Of a stretch of DNA of 64,000 bases, positions 43,801-52,477 are shown one piece after another (positions within the stretch are counted from its first letter, which is position 1; every line of letters begins with the position of its first letter). This DNA comes from Hyalella azteca (taxonomy: Eukaryota; Arthropoda; Malacostraca; Amphipoda; Hyalellidae). The stretch lies in contig NW_025939655.1 of the NCBI RefSeq assembly GCF_000764305.2, positions 62,001 to 126,000 of the forward strand, given 5' to 3'. The translations under genes were made by a program, and so were the position numbers. Below the pieces are notes generated by a model. That model worked only from the letters and a program-made list of their open reading frames with translations. It was not told the DNA's origin and did not search any database.

Positions 43801-45588
43801 AATTAATACAAGCAATTTTTTATTCAAGCAATTTTTTAATACAAGCAATTTTAACAAGCAATAATACAAAGCAATTTTTTTCGGTTTGATCAAAGTAAGT
43901 TCAGCAATTATCATCGGAAAACTTTAAACCTTTTTAATGCAAAGTTTGTATAAGCTTGATATTTAGTTGTGTAAAATTTCAAGGATTCAATGCAATAAAA
44001 TATGTTAATATTTTAACACATGCAACATATCCGATAAAAGAATTTGTTCTCCAGCATTAAGTCGATGTGAAACTTTAAGATGGAGCCGTTTAATAATATT
44101 ATTATTCATGTTTTTATTCAATAAGTTACGTTATATTTGTCGCTGGTAGATCGAAAAACTGGTTTCCAAAGGACATTTTTAATGTGTCAACAACGTTTCG
44201 AATGTCTCTTCATCAAATAATAAAACGCACTGAATTAGATTTTGATTAACAGGCACACAATACTCGTCAATACAAGCTTGTCCCATTGAATAATTTGTCC
44301 TCATTAATATTGGGACAACTTTACCAATAAATAATCAATAATAGAAAAGGAGCATACGCTTAATTAATTAAGAGTCCAGCACTATCAACCTCAGGCCAAA
44401 ATATGTATATAATAAACATTATAAATACGAACTTTGTGAAAATGAATTACGACATGAATATTTGTAGCCCTTTACATGGTGTGCAGAATGAATATTGTTA
44501 TCGAATAACAATATACCATTGCGTTCTTGTGAAGAATTCAAATTCCGAAAATAATGATAGTTCTCTCCTAAAACTTCGTTGAAAGAAATCAGGCAAATAT
44601 CAAATTCGGCAGCAAATGTCGAATCAAACTTCAACCTTAATGAACTTTAATAACCACGACCTAACGGCCCCGTTGAGTCGACGAACTAAGCAGCACGTAA
44701 GAATCATTTAATTATCCGGCATTAAACCTGACTTGCTTCAGACTTCAGCCATCCAGGTTGGAAAAAAACGGCACCAACGACCAAGTCTTCGGAGGACTTT
44801 CATCGTCACTGAGGCTTACGATGTTTCATTAAAATAATTATACAAAAAAGGAGATTAGAGCACCAAGCTCGAGAATTCTGTCACGCAGAGAAATACGTGA
44901 GACTTTGTACAAATAGCGATGTACTTTTGGCGCTTATGTAGGTTACCAGTGACATACCAGTGACGTACCATTATTCAGAATACGTCGCTCCTGCGGTTTC
45001 TCGCTGCTCCTGCATGCGAGTTTAGTGAGCCTGACGGACGTCTTCTCCTTCCTGGTGACGTAGACGTTGACGTCGCGCCACGAGTACGTCAGCTGCCCGT
45101 CGCCGTCGCCCCCGCTGCTGCTGCTGCCCTCGCACGGGCTGCTCGAGCGCCCGTTAGCGGCCTGCGAGCAAAAATGTGCAATTTGTGCAGAATTTACGAA
45201 TTGTGCAGAATTCACGAATTTTGGAGTCATACGAAGTATGTGGGAAAATTTACTGGTTGCGTGGAAAAATGTACGAATTGTAGAAAATTTTCGGATTGTA
45301 AAAAATTTACGAATTGTAGAAAATGCACAAATTGTAAAAAATGCATGAATTGTGGGGGAAAATGTGCGAATTTTGAACGGAGATGCAAGAATTTTGCAGA
45401 ATTAGAAAATTGTGCAAAGTTAATGGATTCTGCAGAAATTATGGATTTTGAAGAATGCGTGAACCGTGCGGAATTCAAGACTAAATGCCTGTGCAACCCG
45501 CGACAATCAAAATTTGACATCTGGAATTAAAATACTGGAATAAAGATATTAAAAAATTCACCACACTCACCTCAGTCTGACCGTTCAT
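34618..45588 (-). CDS. White, ABCG-family half transporter (10 exons, 644 aa)
   Basis: Exons 45588-45571, 45161-44969, 43663-43560, 42630-42086, 41193-41010, 39983-39828, 38004-37873, 37590-37362, 36704-36599 and 34885-34618 join in phase at GT-AG sites to 1935 bp. Nucleotide-binding domain first: Walker [10 protein letters not shown] (residues 85-93), Q-loop VQQDD (131-135), signature ISGGE (194-198), Walker B LMFCDEP with D-loop SGLD (214-225), H-loop His251. The membrane domain starts near residue 400: LIKVRFFQ..., [51 protein letters not shown]. Length and order are those of White. As a half transporter it must dimerise; in insects White pairs with Scarlet or Brown in pigment-granule membranes and imports tryptophan- or guanine-derived pigment precursors. 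The start MNGQTE is the first ATG before a GTGAGT donor; a further upstream start is not excluded. Most introns carry tandem arrays at exon edges, and intron 9 contains an adapter and a duplicate exon 7. Confidence 0.92.
34881..35136 (-). repeat. 62-bp array carrying the exon-10 acceptor (5 units)
   Basis: The phrase TCGAGCTG occurs at 34881, 34943, 35005, 35067 and 35129, exactly 62 apart. Each unit, on the gene strand, holds CTCTTTTATCTTTTGTTCC, a G[GA]CAG acceptor (the outermost unit is only partial), and the exon start CTCGACGCCTGATTGGC. So five near-identical 3' splice sites precede exon 10. 62 is not divisible by three. Confidence 0.93.
35137..35570. other. white intron 9, AT-rich part
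   Basis: AT-rich intronic sequence with TATAATATA-type runs. No exon. Confidence 0.6.
35574..35646. repeat. 29-bp array, left piece
   Basis: Two and a half units of AGAGTTGCTGGTAGAGACGG-type sequence (29-bp period). The same unit, with GAGGCGGG, is found at 36103-36300, on the other side of the adapter and the duplicated block. Confidence 0.85.
35647..35684. other. Nextera transposase mosaic-end pair (mate-pair junction adapter): artefact
   Basis: Two inverted 19-base halves, CTGTCTCTTATACACATCT and AGATGTGTATAAGAGACAG, are joined head to head without a mismatch. They are the Tn5 mosaic ends used in Nextera libraries, in the arrangement of the circularisation junction of mate-pair libraries. 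Translated, they yield the well-known artefact peptide [11 protein letters not shown]. This is not genomic: the sequences on the two sides came from places that were apart in the genome. Confidence 0.97.
35690..36100 (-). repeat. Duplicate of the exon 7 - intron 7 - exon 8 edge segment
   Basis: About 410 bp nearly identical to 37659-38069 at a constant offset of 1969. It covers three 19-bp exon-8-edge units, intron 7, all of exon 7 (here 35904-36035, 44 codons, intact donor GTAAGA and a CAG acceptor) and part of the 54-bp acceptor array. It lies between exons 9 and 10, where White needs no such exon. The differences seen are a few bases only. It starts six bases from the adapter, so an assembly artefact is likely; a real recent duplication is the alternative. 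Confidence 0.85.
36103..36300. repeat. 29-bp array, right piece
   Basis: Seven units of TTGCTGGTAGAGGCGGGACG followed by TAAACAGAG. On the gene strand each unit contains CGCCTCTACCAG, acceptor-like. The array abuts the duplicated exon-7 acceptor region. Confidence 0.9.
36411..36434. repeat. GCC microsatellite
   Basis: About eight GCC units in intron 9 of white, in otherwise AT-rich sequence. Confidence 0.85.
36599..36704 (-). CDS. white exon 9
   Basis: Acceptor CTGTCACGCAG, donor GTGAGT. Translation [16 protein letters not shown], then [17 protein letters not shown], the conserved helix 5 region of White. Phase fits both neighbours. Confidence 0.92.
36767..36947. mobile_element. CACTCAG-family MITE, copy in white intron 8
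   Basis: Starts CACTGAAAGAAATGTGAGGC and ends TTTCCTGAGTG, inverse to the start, with the family core TGGGTCATCCTGACCCAGTT and GTGGGTAAGA. No coding capacity. Confidence 0.75.
37362..37590 (-). CDS. white exon 8
   Basis: Begins ACTTTCTGCGTGCAAGTACC after CTGACAG, giving [13 protein letters not shown], which follows ...FGVIN of exon 7 exactly as expected for White. It contains [20 protein letters not shown] and two membrane helices, and ends in phase 1 before GTAAGC. The acceptor and first 14 exon bases are repeated seven times outward. Confidence 0.88.
37583..37712 (-). repeat. 19-bp array carrying the exon-8 acceptor (7 units)
   Basis: CAGAAAGT recurs at 37583, 37602, 37621, 37640, 37659, 37678 and 37697. 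On the gene strand each unit reads GACAG then ACTTTCTGCGTGCTGA: the acceptor and the first bases of exon 8. Only the innermost continues into exon 8 proper (GTGCAAGTACC). 19 is not divisible by three. Confidence 0.93.
37873..38004 (-). CDS. white exon 7 (copy in gene order)
   Basis: 44 codons, phase 0 at both ends, donor GTAAGA, acceptor [23 protein letters not shown] completes membrane helix 1, then [20 protein letters not shown] is helix 2. A nearly identical 132-bp copy lies at 35904-36035. Confidence 0.88.
38004..38160 (-). repeat. 54-bp array carrying the exon-7 acceptor and first 30 exon bases
   Basis: Copies of the AG/CTGATAGCCGTGCTGCTGGG boundary occur at 38004, 38058, 38111 and, damaged, near 38160. 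Units are 53-54 bp and some contain a TAG in the acceptor (GCGTAG) that would stop a read-through. 54 is divisible by three. Confidence 0.9.
38170..39820. other. white intron 6
   Basis: AT-rich intron. No exon, and no clear element beyond short ATCAGTG-type repeats near 38170-38270. Confidence 0.6.
39828..39983 (-). CDS. white exon 6 (linker and first membrane segment start)
   Basis: Acceptor TCATGTCCCCCAG, donor GTAAGT, exactly 52 codons. [20 protein letters not shown] is the amphipathic connecting helix, and [10 protein letters not shown] leads into the first membrane helix completed by exon 7. Confidence 0.9.
40209..40420. mobile_element. MITE-like element in white intron 5
   Basis: GGCCGGGTTCACACCAT at the left and ATGGTGAGAACCCGG at the right form an imperfect terminal inverted repeat. 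Inner inverted blocks are also present (TGCCAGCCACGGTCCAGTCC against GGACTGGACCATGACCGGCA). Possible target duplication TCTTA/TCTTTA. No coding capacity. Confidence 0.7.
40440..40870. other. white intron 5, C-rich part
   Basis: Contains two CAGCCAATGA motifs, a C-run near 40562 and GGTTAGGTTAGG (40612-40625). No exon of white. The frames here are incidental. Confidence 0.5.
40875..40945 (+). pseudogene. Fragment of a GIPC-type PDZ exon, antisense in white intron 5
   Basis: After a good acceptor (TATCCTCTCCTTGTCACGTACCCAG in two parts: pyrimidine tract 40850-40866 and CAG 40872-40874) the plus strand reads [20 protein letters not shown] and [20 protein letters not shown] is the hallmark start of the PDZ domain of GIPC proteins, endosomal myosin-VI adaptors. 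Homology stops after NGA without a good donor and runs into the duplicated exon-5 donor of white on the opposite strand. It is too short to be a functional gene. It may be a captured exon fragment, or the edge of a misjoined contig. Confidence 0.65.
40975..41041 (-). repeat. 35-bp duplication of the exon-5 donor
   Basis: CTCGTCAGCG[AG]CCATGTTGTCCTC[AG]ATGGCCT occurs at 41010 (exon proper) and again at 40975, each preceded by CTCAC, the complement of a GTGAG donor. Two donors 35 bp apart. Confidence 0.9.
41010..41193 (-). CDS. white exon 5
   Basis: Acceptor TATCACCCCCCAG; the first base completes the Arg codon. The translation has [20 protein letters not shown], the conserved NPADF block of ABCG proteins. 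It ends GAG before GTGAGG in phase 0. A second copy of the last 32 bases and the donor lies 35 bases further; using it would shift the frame. Confidence 0.9.
41455..42085 (-). repeat. Minisatellite of GTGAGTGGCCATCA units at the exon-4 donor
   Basis: On the gene strand the exon-4 donor reads CCG then GTGAGTGGCCATCAG. The intron then repeats GAGTGGCCATCAG and GGTGTGAGTGGCCATCA for 600 bp, in simple 15-bp units near the exon and mixed 19/22-bp units further out. More than 25 GTGAGT or ATGAGT sites result. A single N interrupts it at 41560. Confidence 0.93.
41560..41560. other. Single N inside the minisatellite
   Basis: An undetermined base within the array; array length here is uncertain. Confidence 0.8.
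42086..42630 (-). CDS. white exon 4 (rest of the ABC domain)
   Basis: Acceptor CCCTTTAG, donor GTGAGT, 181 codons plus two bases. It contains the Q-loop, ISGGE signature, Walker B, D-loop and H-loop ([10 protein letters not shown]), the strongest evidence for the gene. [14 protein letters not shown] is characteristic of White. Confidence 0.96.
42660..43280. other. white intron 3, unit-poor part
   Basis: AT-rich, with a loose ACTAATCTAATGTAAC repeat at about 43010-43210. No exon. Confidence 0.6.
43281..43590 (-). repeat. 35-bp array carrying the exon-3 donor (9 units)
   Basis: CTTGTCGTTATTACGGTGCG then TTAGGACG recurs every 35 bases from 43281. The ninth, at 43561, is the end of exon 3 itself. 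On the gene strand each unit is GTCCTAACGCACCGTAATAA, CGACAAG, then the GTAATGAC donor. So nine nearly identical copies of exon end plus donor stand in a row; the only variation is ACGCC/ACGTC and one CCCTG. 35 is not divisible by three. Confidence 0.95.
43560..43663 (-). CDS. white exon 3 (Walker A)
   Basis: Acceptor TTTTTTATTGCAG. Translation [20 protein letters not shown] and [14 protein letters not shown], then AAG before the GTAATG donor. Completing the split codon with exon 2 gives V. The last 29 exon bases and the donor recur in an intronic 35-bp array. Confidence 0.93.
43664..44880. other. white intron 2
   Basis: AT-rich intron. No exon; short ATACAAGCAATTTT duplications near 43805-43870. 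Confidence 0.6.
44882..44945. mobile_element. CACTCAG-family MITE, left fragment
   Basis: CACGCAGAGAAATACGTGAG then ACTTTGTACAAATAGCGATG matches the left third of the family. The rest is lost; it stops just outside exon 2. Confidence 0.6.
44969..45161 (-). CDS. white exon 2
   Basis: Acceptor TTTTTGCTCGCAG, donor GTACGT, 64 codons plus one base. A low-complexity Ser/Gly linker ([13 protein letters not shown]) precedes [13 protein letters not shown], the conserved start of the White ATP-binding domain, and RRILNN runs into the Walker A exon. A degenerate AT-rich array lies immediately outside the acceptor. Confidence 0.85.
45168..45490. repeat. Degenerate array outside the exon-2 acceptor
   Basis: Units of 15-20 bp of the kind AAAATGTGCGAATTGTGCAG and GAATTGTAGAAAATTT. 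The plus-strand frames across it (cysteine-rich) are artefacts of the repeat. It lies in intron 1 right outside the acceptor of exon 2, but the acceptor itself is not in the unit. Confidence 0.75.
45571..45588 (-). CDS. white exon 1 (start codon)
   Basis: Six codons (MNGQTE) from ATG 45588-45586 to GAG before a GTGAGT donor, phase 0 into exon 2. The ATG context is GACGAGCC. A tiny first coding exon like this is supported only by phase and splice sites. Confidence 0.7.
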
Positions 45589-45761
45589 GGCTCGTCGAGT
45601 TGGGTGAAAATATCGAATTTCGATGAAAATAATGAATTTCGGTCCCGAAGTTACGAGCTAGCAGGTCCAATTGAAATATCGAAGCACAATTGAATTAAAG
45701 ATCAAAGGAACTTATTATGGAATTAGATGAATTATTCAAGGATTTATGGGCCTATATTGGA

Positions 45762-45872
45762 AAAAAATGTTACAAGAATAAAAAGATAAAATGTTGCAAG
45801 AATAATGGGATAAAACGTTGCAAGAATAATGTGATAAAAGGTTACAGGAATAATGGGATGAAATGTTACAAG
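45762..45872. repeat. 28-bp array, AAAATGTTRCAAGAATAATGGGAT type
   Basis: Four to five units upstream of the white start codon. Confidence 0.8.
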
Positions 45873-46078
45873 AAGAGTTACACAGGCGCAAATTAACGAT
45901 AAAACTGTGCCCTTAAGAGCTGAATGCTTCAATTGAGGAATGAAATTTAACAATAATAGGTTCACACGCACTAACGAGCGGTTAAAATGGTTCGTTCAAG
46001 AAATTATAAGATTAATTAATTTATTTAATGTATAAGCCACCTTAAAAATCCTGACGAGGAAGGATTTATTGCCATCTA

Positions 46079-46243
46079 TGCCGAGAGAAATGTGAAAGGC
46101 TTTGTCTAAACAAAGATCATTTACACCCCTGGGTCACACTGACCCAGTTATGCATGTATCAGGGCTACTTCCTCTCTCGGCTTGTGCTGAGGGTAAGAAA
46201 GTGGGTCGCTATTTGAACAATACGACATTAATTTTCTGAGTGC
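46079..46243. mobile_element. CACTCAG-family MITE
   Basis: GAGAGAAATGTGAAAGGC at the left and TTTTCTGAGTG at the right, with TGGGTCACACTGACCCAGTT and GAGGGTAAGAAAGTGGGTCG inside. It lies 0.5 kb upstream of the white ATG. Confidence 0.75.
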
Positions 46244-46364
46244 AGAAACCTGGTAAATAGAGAGAGTTACGGTCACTAGATGAAAATTGCAGCACTGCAA
46301 TTCAAGCTAAACTAGAACCTATTTATATTACAACACTTCTCTTTAACTTCATATATTGTTTCTT

Positions 46365-46388
46365 TGTTTGTTTGTTTGTTTGTTTGCT
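46365..46388. repeat. TTTG microsatellite
   Basis: Five to six TTTG units. Confidence 0.9.
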
Positions 46389-46825
46389 GGTCTCCTACAA
46401 ATCTTTCAATTTATATTTAACACACTTCTACCTATCCAACCACTCTGAAATTTGCACACTTGCGTAAAGTCGATGACAATGCTTGAACTAATTGACAGGA
46501 TAAATAATTTAAATTATTTTTTCTCTATTTTATTTTTACTATTGAGAAAAAATTGGAGAAAAAATAATTTTTTTATATATATGAAAATAAAATTAGAAAT
46601 TCATTGTACATCTGTAATATTGAAGACACTGACCTCTTTAGAAGTGTTGTCTTTAAAAAGTCATTTTTAAAGACATTATTTAAACCTAACATCGGAGCTA
46701 ACCTATTTTTTGAACCTGACATCGGGGCTAATCACGGACCACGTTTCAAAATTAGATGAATTTGGTTGATGTAAGCTAGCCTCTGATTGGTCGTCTAATG
46801 TGGCGACTGAGCTCTTCCCGCAGGA

Positions 46826-46994
46826 AAATTAATGGGTCATATTTTATAAATATTGACGCACTTTCTTACCTAAAGCAAAAGCAACAGAATATGAGTACTA
46901 GTACGTGATTTTGTTGGGATCCAATTGTGTCAGGACAACCGAGACATAAGAAAAAAATTAATAGGTGACAAAGTGGCACTCATTTCTTTGAGTG
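46826..46994. mobile_element. CACTCAG-family MITE (inverse, decayed)
   Basis: Contains AATGGGTCATATTTTATAAA, GCACTTTCTTACC and TCAGGACAACC and ends TCATTTCTTTGAGTG. It is a diverged copy. Confidence 0.55.
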
Positions 46995-47149
46995 CAACAG
47001 GCACACCATAGTGATCTTTCACAGACCAAGTGTAGAGTTACATATATAATAATATGTATAGTGTATACATAATATTTTAAATGATAACATAATTCACATA
47101 ATACAAATTTTAATACTCCGTTTGAATCTCTCAGAGCAGCTGTGTGGAA

Positions 47150-47405
47150 AATTCCACCAATTTCACCCAGAATTCCACCTTACAGACCTAGTAAAATTAC
47201 TGCCCCCCTCCCCCCCCCTCCCAATTTCACCTAGAATACCACCTTACAGACTAAGTGGAATTGTTCCCTCCAATACTGCCTAGAATTCCACCCTGCCTGA
47301 GACCTAGTGGAATTGTTTCCTTCAATTGCAGCTAGAATTCCACCCTGCATGAGACTAATTGGAGTTGTCCCCTCCAATTCTACCCAAAATTCCTCACCTC
47401 ACTGT
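47150..47405. repeat. Degenerate array, AGAATTCCACCTTACAGACC type
   Basis: Four to five units of about 60 bp (CCAATTTCACC, AGAATTCCACCNT, CCTAGTGGAATTGTTCCCT). A C-rich run lies at 47203-47222. Confidence 0.8.
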
Positions 47406-47414
47406 AGGTTGAGT

Positions 47415-47570
47415 TGAAAAAAAACTCACCCAACAGACCTGATGTCTGTGACCTTAATTACCGGACAAAATAGGCTCTACGGACCTGAAATTAGTGTCAC
47501 TATTTGCACTACAAAACTAACTTTACGAGCCTGATATTAGCGGCACTAATTATCCGACAACACCGCTTAC
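47415..47570. repeat. Diverged outer units of the 46-bp array
   Basis: CCGACAAAAxxGGxxxTACGGACCTGAAATTAG-like units, worn relatives of the array at 48076. Confidence 0.6.
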
Positions 47571-48070
47571 TAGCTTTCTTCTTTCTTTAATTGGAATTTA
47601 TGGGAGCCTCTGAAGACTGGTTCAATGCGGCCCCATGTCAGAACAGTCGAAGGAACTTGACTGAATTATGTTTTCTTGTACAAAATTGGGTGCATTGATA
47701 GAAAAAATAACTCAAGATTTCTCAATGGCTGAAGGGTTGCAGAACGGGGCCACCAAAGTGAAGACCAGAAATTTGGCAACTTCAGGGGAGCACAAAAATA
47801 ACGAATTTGGCAACTTCAGGGGAGCAGAACTTCAGGAGTTAAACTTCACTTTAGCTGGTCGCACCATGGCATCCGCCGGCTCAACGCCTCGGAGCGGGAC
47901 AGTACGGCATTTTCAAAGTTCAAAAAAGATACTAGATAGTTCTAGAGAATATGACGTAGCAGCCGGCCGAAGCCGGCTACTGTCACGGGAGCTTAGCACA
48001 AGGAACCTCTTGCCTCAACGGTTAGAACAGAACTCCCGCTTACTAGCTGTTTCAATACCCAGATGAAACT
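47571..48070. other. Unique-looking segment splitting the 46-bp array
   Basis: Open on the plus strand at 47668-48063 but without a recognisable domain. It contains the hairpin AGCCGGCCGAAGCCGGCT (about 47960) and TTGCCTCAACGGTTAGAACA. It may be an inserted element (for example a solo LTR), as array-like sequence stands on both sides. I cannot name it. Confidence 0.35.
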
Positions 48071-48075
48071 GGTCC

Positions 48076-48535
48076 CACGACCCTGATATTAGCGGCCTTA
48101 TTAAATAACAAAACTGGTCAAACGAACCTGATATTAGCGGCCTTAAATGCCAGACAAAACTGGCCCCACGAACCTGATATAAGCGGCCTTAATTTCCCGA
48201 CAAAACTGGTCCCACAAACCTGATATTAGCAGCCTTAATTGCCCGACAAAACTGGTCCCACGAACCTGATATTAGCGGCCTTAATTGCCCGACAAAACTG
48301 GTTCCACGAACCTGATATTAGCAGCCTTAATTACCCGACAAAACTGGTCCCACAAACCTGATATTAGCAGCCTTAATTGCCCGACAAAACTGGTTCCAGA
48401 AACCTGATATTAGCAGCCTTAATTGCCCGACAAAACTGTCCCCACGAACCTGATATTAGCGGCCTTAATTACCCGATAAAACTGGTCCCACAAACCTGAT
48501 ATTAGCGGCCTTAATTACCCGACAAAAGTGGGCCT
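48076..48535. repeat. 46-bp minisatellite, ACCTGATATTAGCGGCCTTA type
   Basis: About ten units of ACCTGATATTAGCGGCCTTA, ATTGCCCGAC, AAAACTGGTCCCACGA. Units are 85-98% alike. Confidence 0.92.
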
Positions 48536-48539
48536 ATAC

Positions 48540-48673
48540 TTTCAAAAAAGTTAAGAGATCGTGTGTTCATCAGCCAATCATTGACGGCCTTTCAAGCAAA
48601 TCTACCAATCGTAGACAAGAAAATAGAGCGTAGGTGCTTACGTTAACTTAGCAAATTTTGAAAGTATAGGTCC
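48540..48673. mobile_element. MITE-like element with GGGCCTATACTTTCAAAA ends, copy 2
   Basis: Nearly identical to 26022-26166 and inserted within the 46-bp minisatellite, which resumes directly after it (CTGGTCCCACAAACCTGATA). Its right end has TTTTGAAAGTATAGGTCC. Confidence 0.85.
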
Positions 48674-48820
48674 TGGTCCCACAAACCTGATATTAGCGGC
48701 ACTATAGCTACCCGACCAAATCTGATATTAGCGGTACTAATTACTAAAAAACTAATATTAGCGTACGTAGTTACCCGAAAAAAACTGATATCAGCTGCCT
48801 TAATTACCCGACAAAACAGA
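48674..48820. repeat. 46-bp minisatellite, continued
   Basis: Three to four shortened and diverged units after the MITE insertion. Confidence 0.8.
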
Positions 48821-49845
48821 CACAAAGGTCAGCGGAGATTGTGTCACTTAATAAACTTGGAGCGTTGACTTCTGATGGAGCATCGAATCGATCAAGCCTG
48901 TGCTTATATGGCGCCCATGTGCAAGACAGGAGACCATGAGGACGAAACATTATAAAATTGCAGAGATTATCGTTCACGAGAAATGCTGTGAATTGCAGTA
49001 ACTTTGGAATCCCGATCACGTTATTTCCATAAAACCTAATCCCGCTTAATCTAAATAAAATTATAGTATTTCAATGAAAAAATGACACCTCATACCAGCA
49101 ATTCAAATGGGAGATAAGACTCTCATCTTATTCTGTTTCACAAACGGAAAAAACTTTTTTCGCCTTTTAAATTAAATTACTAAATACCAATTTAGAAATT
49201 AAATTTCAAATTTTGATCCAATCCTTCCCTCAAGGTTTAACGGTACCTAATTATTCCCAAGCTATGAATAAAATTTCAGGTCCCGGTAATGTCCCGACAT
49301 GAAGAAAATTAACACGCGCCCCAACAGCCCCTATATACATGTATATTGTACATATCAACATATCGACTTCATGCATGCAAACCTTGTCCAATATATATCC
49401 TATATTCAAGATGTTGGTACCATAAAATAATGTAAATTAAGTCCAGGTAATTAAATGGTGATATGGAATGCAGTCGACCGAAGCGGAGTAAAGCTTGTGA
49501 AAAAAGGACGGTTCCGCAGCAAAGCATCGACCGCACTGCAGCACAGCACTGCGTCGTGCTGTGCCCGTGAACCGGAGCCGGTGTACCGATACACGAAATG
49601 ATACCGGCATACAATTTTCATCAGTTCGACTGAACTGATACTGATATTCCAATATCCTAAATTTTTTGGAATTTTTTAATTTCTTTACCATAGCTAGTAT
49701 AAAGTGGATAATTTGATTGTGGAACAACTAACAGTTGGATTAACTGCATTTAAGGTTAATAATTAACTGTTGTAGGCTCGCTACAATGAATCTGGTGTTC
49801 TTTTTAATTGTTAAACCATTTACGTACAAATTAACTGCACCAGCA
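48821..49845. other. Non-coding
   Basis: No gene recognised. Confidence 0.5.
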
Positions 49846-50062
49846 CTAGATAGCACATCACCAGACAGCACAGCACCGTCCCACAGCACCAGCACTAGAC
49901 AGCACAGCACCGTCCCACAGCAGCACAGCACCAGCACTAGACAGCACAGCACCGTCCCACAGCACCAGCACTAGACAGCACAGCACCAGCACTAGACAGC
50001 ACAGCACCGTCCCACAGCAGCACAGCACCAGCACTAGACAACACAGCACCAGCACTAACACA
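49846..50062. repeat. Minisatellite, CAGCACCAGCACTAGACAGC type
   Basis: Mixed units: AGCACCAGCACTAGACAGCA and AGCACCGTCCCACAGCAGCAC, GC-rich, in AT-rich surroundings. Confidence 0.9.
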
Positions 50063-51400
50063 CTAGCACAGTACGCTCAGGCTAAGCAATCCTAAGCAGC
50101 GCCAGGTGCTCACGTCTTGCCGCTCTAAGCCGCTTAGAATTTCCTTCTCTCTTGCACTTTTTCCTAAGACTTCTCTGAAGATTTTTTTACACTTCATTCA
50201 CAGCGTGTTTCTTACGGCGGTATTTGTTTCAAACATGAATTAAAAAGCAAAATATATATTATAAAATTACTAAGACAAATGATTTAAATAAAAATAAATT
50301 ACGAAAAATACATTAATTAATAAAAAATGAAATAGAATTAAAAAAATGAGATAATGAGAAATTAAAACTTGAACATCATTGTATAAAATACGTAAAATTA
50401 CTCTCGTTATAAATGTTTTGCGCATGTTAAATGCCATAATTTTCTTCTATTTTTCAAGTGACATAACATTTGTGTGGGAATTACGCTTATATTTATATAT
50501 ATTTGTATAATTTATTCATATATCACACATATAAATATATTTTATTTCGCATATATCACGAAATAGAGTAAATGAGCTTGAAAAGCAATGACCGTTATCA
50601 ATTTAATTACTGATTTCATTTAATATAAATAGTTAATTAATGACCATTAAAAAAAAGCCAAACAACGAGCAAAATTGAACTGATGAGTCCCGAAGAATGA
50701 TTATGAACGTGAACGTTTCATCACAAATGATAAAATGTGTGATGTGTGTGATTCATTTCATGTGTGTGATGATCACAAATGAATGTTGTTGATCATCACA
50801 AATTCGTGGGCAACATTCGAATATCATTCGAGCATAACATTCAAGGTTTAATAAGGGAATATCAATTGAATCATCATTATTTGATATCATTCAGTATATT
50901 ATAAGATATTTGAGGAGTCCAGAAATTAATGATTAACCTTCCAATTATTAATGGCGAATAATAATAAATTACGATGGCCCATTCGTCAGATATTATTTCA
51001 AAATTATTATGGATGGTATTATGTTACATTGCATTTATTTTGAAGGGGAAAGATTATGAAATAATTACTTAATATCCAACAATATTTAGAAAATAATAAT
51101 GATTAACATTAGACAACAAGATTTTCTTTCAGACTTTCTTGAAATGCCTGAATATTTCGGTCGAAATTTGACTTTCAAATGCAGTAAATATGAAAAGATG
51201 GAAAATGTCTTGGGCCCATGAAGACAATTTAATGTAATTTTAATTGAAGAGAAATTATAGCGACACGGAATAACACTTGAAATTTGAAATAAACTCTTGT
51301 ATAAAAGATTCCAAAGTTTAGGTACTTTTAAAAACTAAAGTTTTCTTATAGTGATATTATGTTAATAAGTCATCATCCCTCGCGCGGTGCCTTAATTGCC
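50063..51400. other. Non-coding, AT-rich
   Basis: No gene recognised. Short GTGTGTGATGATCACAAATG-type fold-backs near 50730-50800. Confidence 0.5.
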
Positions 51401-51404
51401 TTAA

Positions 51405-51690
51405 GCATCCACGCCATCCACGCCTCACTCCCCTCATCCACGCCTCACTCCCCTCATCCACGCCTCACTCCCCTCATCCACGCCTCACTCCCCTCATCCA
51501 CACTCTTCGTCATCATCGGGACATTCTCTTCGTCATCATCGATGCTCTTCAACATCATCGATGATGACGATGATGGCGATGCTCTTCGTCATCATCGGGA
51601 CATTCTCTTCGTCATCATCGATGCTCTTCAACGTCATCGATGATGACGATGATGACGATGCTCTTCGTCATCATCGGGACATTCGGTAGC
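51405..51690. repeat. Two adjacent arrays: CACGCCTCACTCCCCTCATC and CGTCATCATCGGGACATTCT types
   Basis: Four to five 20-bp units (to about 51500), then larger units made of TTCGTCATCATCGG, GATGCTCTTCAACATCATCG and ATGATGACGATGATG, which can fold back on themselves. Confidence 0.9.
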
Positions 51691-52475
51691 GTCGGGACCA
51701 ATTAATCATTACCGTAGCTATGATACGGAGTGCCTCTGTATGGTTCACCTTACAGATATCAATTAATTATATGAATAAATAATGTTAGTTACAGCATTAT
51801 ATGATAGGGAAATGATAATATCGATGATACGAAGTGCACAATCGACGTTGCAATGATTCATTTGTACGATGTTGATTGAAATGCAGATAAGAAATTAAGA
51901 TTTATATTATTTCCTTTATCTTATAGAATATTTGAAATTAAATATTGCGGAAAAAGTTCATATTAGAATATAGTTTCATTTTATCTGGTATAGCGAAAAG
52001 TGGTGAGAGACTTCGATCTTTATTAGAATGCTCTCGTTCTGCTATTGAATACTCGCCGTGGAATTAACAATTTCTTTCCCACTGGCTCGTCATTTCAAAC
52101 CACTGAGAAATATTTAATATAAAATAAATCATAATAAACAATTAATATTAAATATTTCATTAAGGCGAATAATGTTTTCCTCTTTGTCAGAAATCCGGCC
52201 TGAGTACTCCGGTGTAAACGCCTTTCCCTCGCTGGCTTCCCTCAGTGCCCGCGTGGCTGCCGTGAAGCGAGGGTGTGTGCTTGTCTGTCTTATCAATTAT
52301 TCTTTGGGGTGTTTTAAAACCGCGAACTGTGCCGTGCTGTCGACATTAAAGGCATTTAATGCATATTTAACCACCTTTCAATGATAATTTTTAGCTGACG
52401 TATCTCCCGTGATACAAAATTAATTACAGAACAGTTCAAAATTTTTGGAAAATCCTGATCGTTGTCATATGCAGT
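51691..52475. other. Non-coding
   Basis: No gene recognised. The open frame near 52172 has no domain I know. Confidence 0.45.
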
Positions 52476-52477
52476 AC

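Noticed and set aside
45174..45530. 118-codon cysteine-rich plus-strand frame
   Set aside because: Product of a degenerate array in white intron 1, antisense to the gene; cysteines come from TGT/TGC in the unit.
47668..48066. 132-codon plus-strand frame
   Set aside because: Not fully repetitive, but no recognisable domain and it ends in the 46-bp array; may be part of an inserted element, so it is not called a gene.
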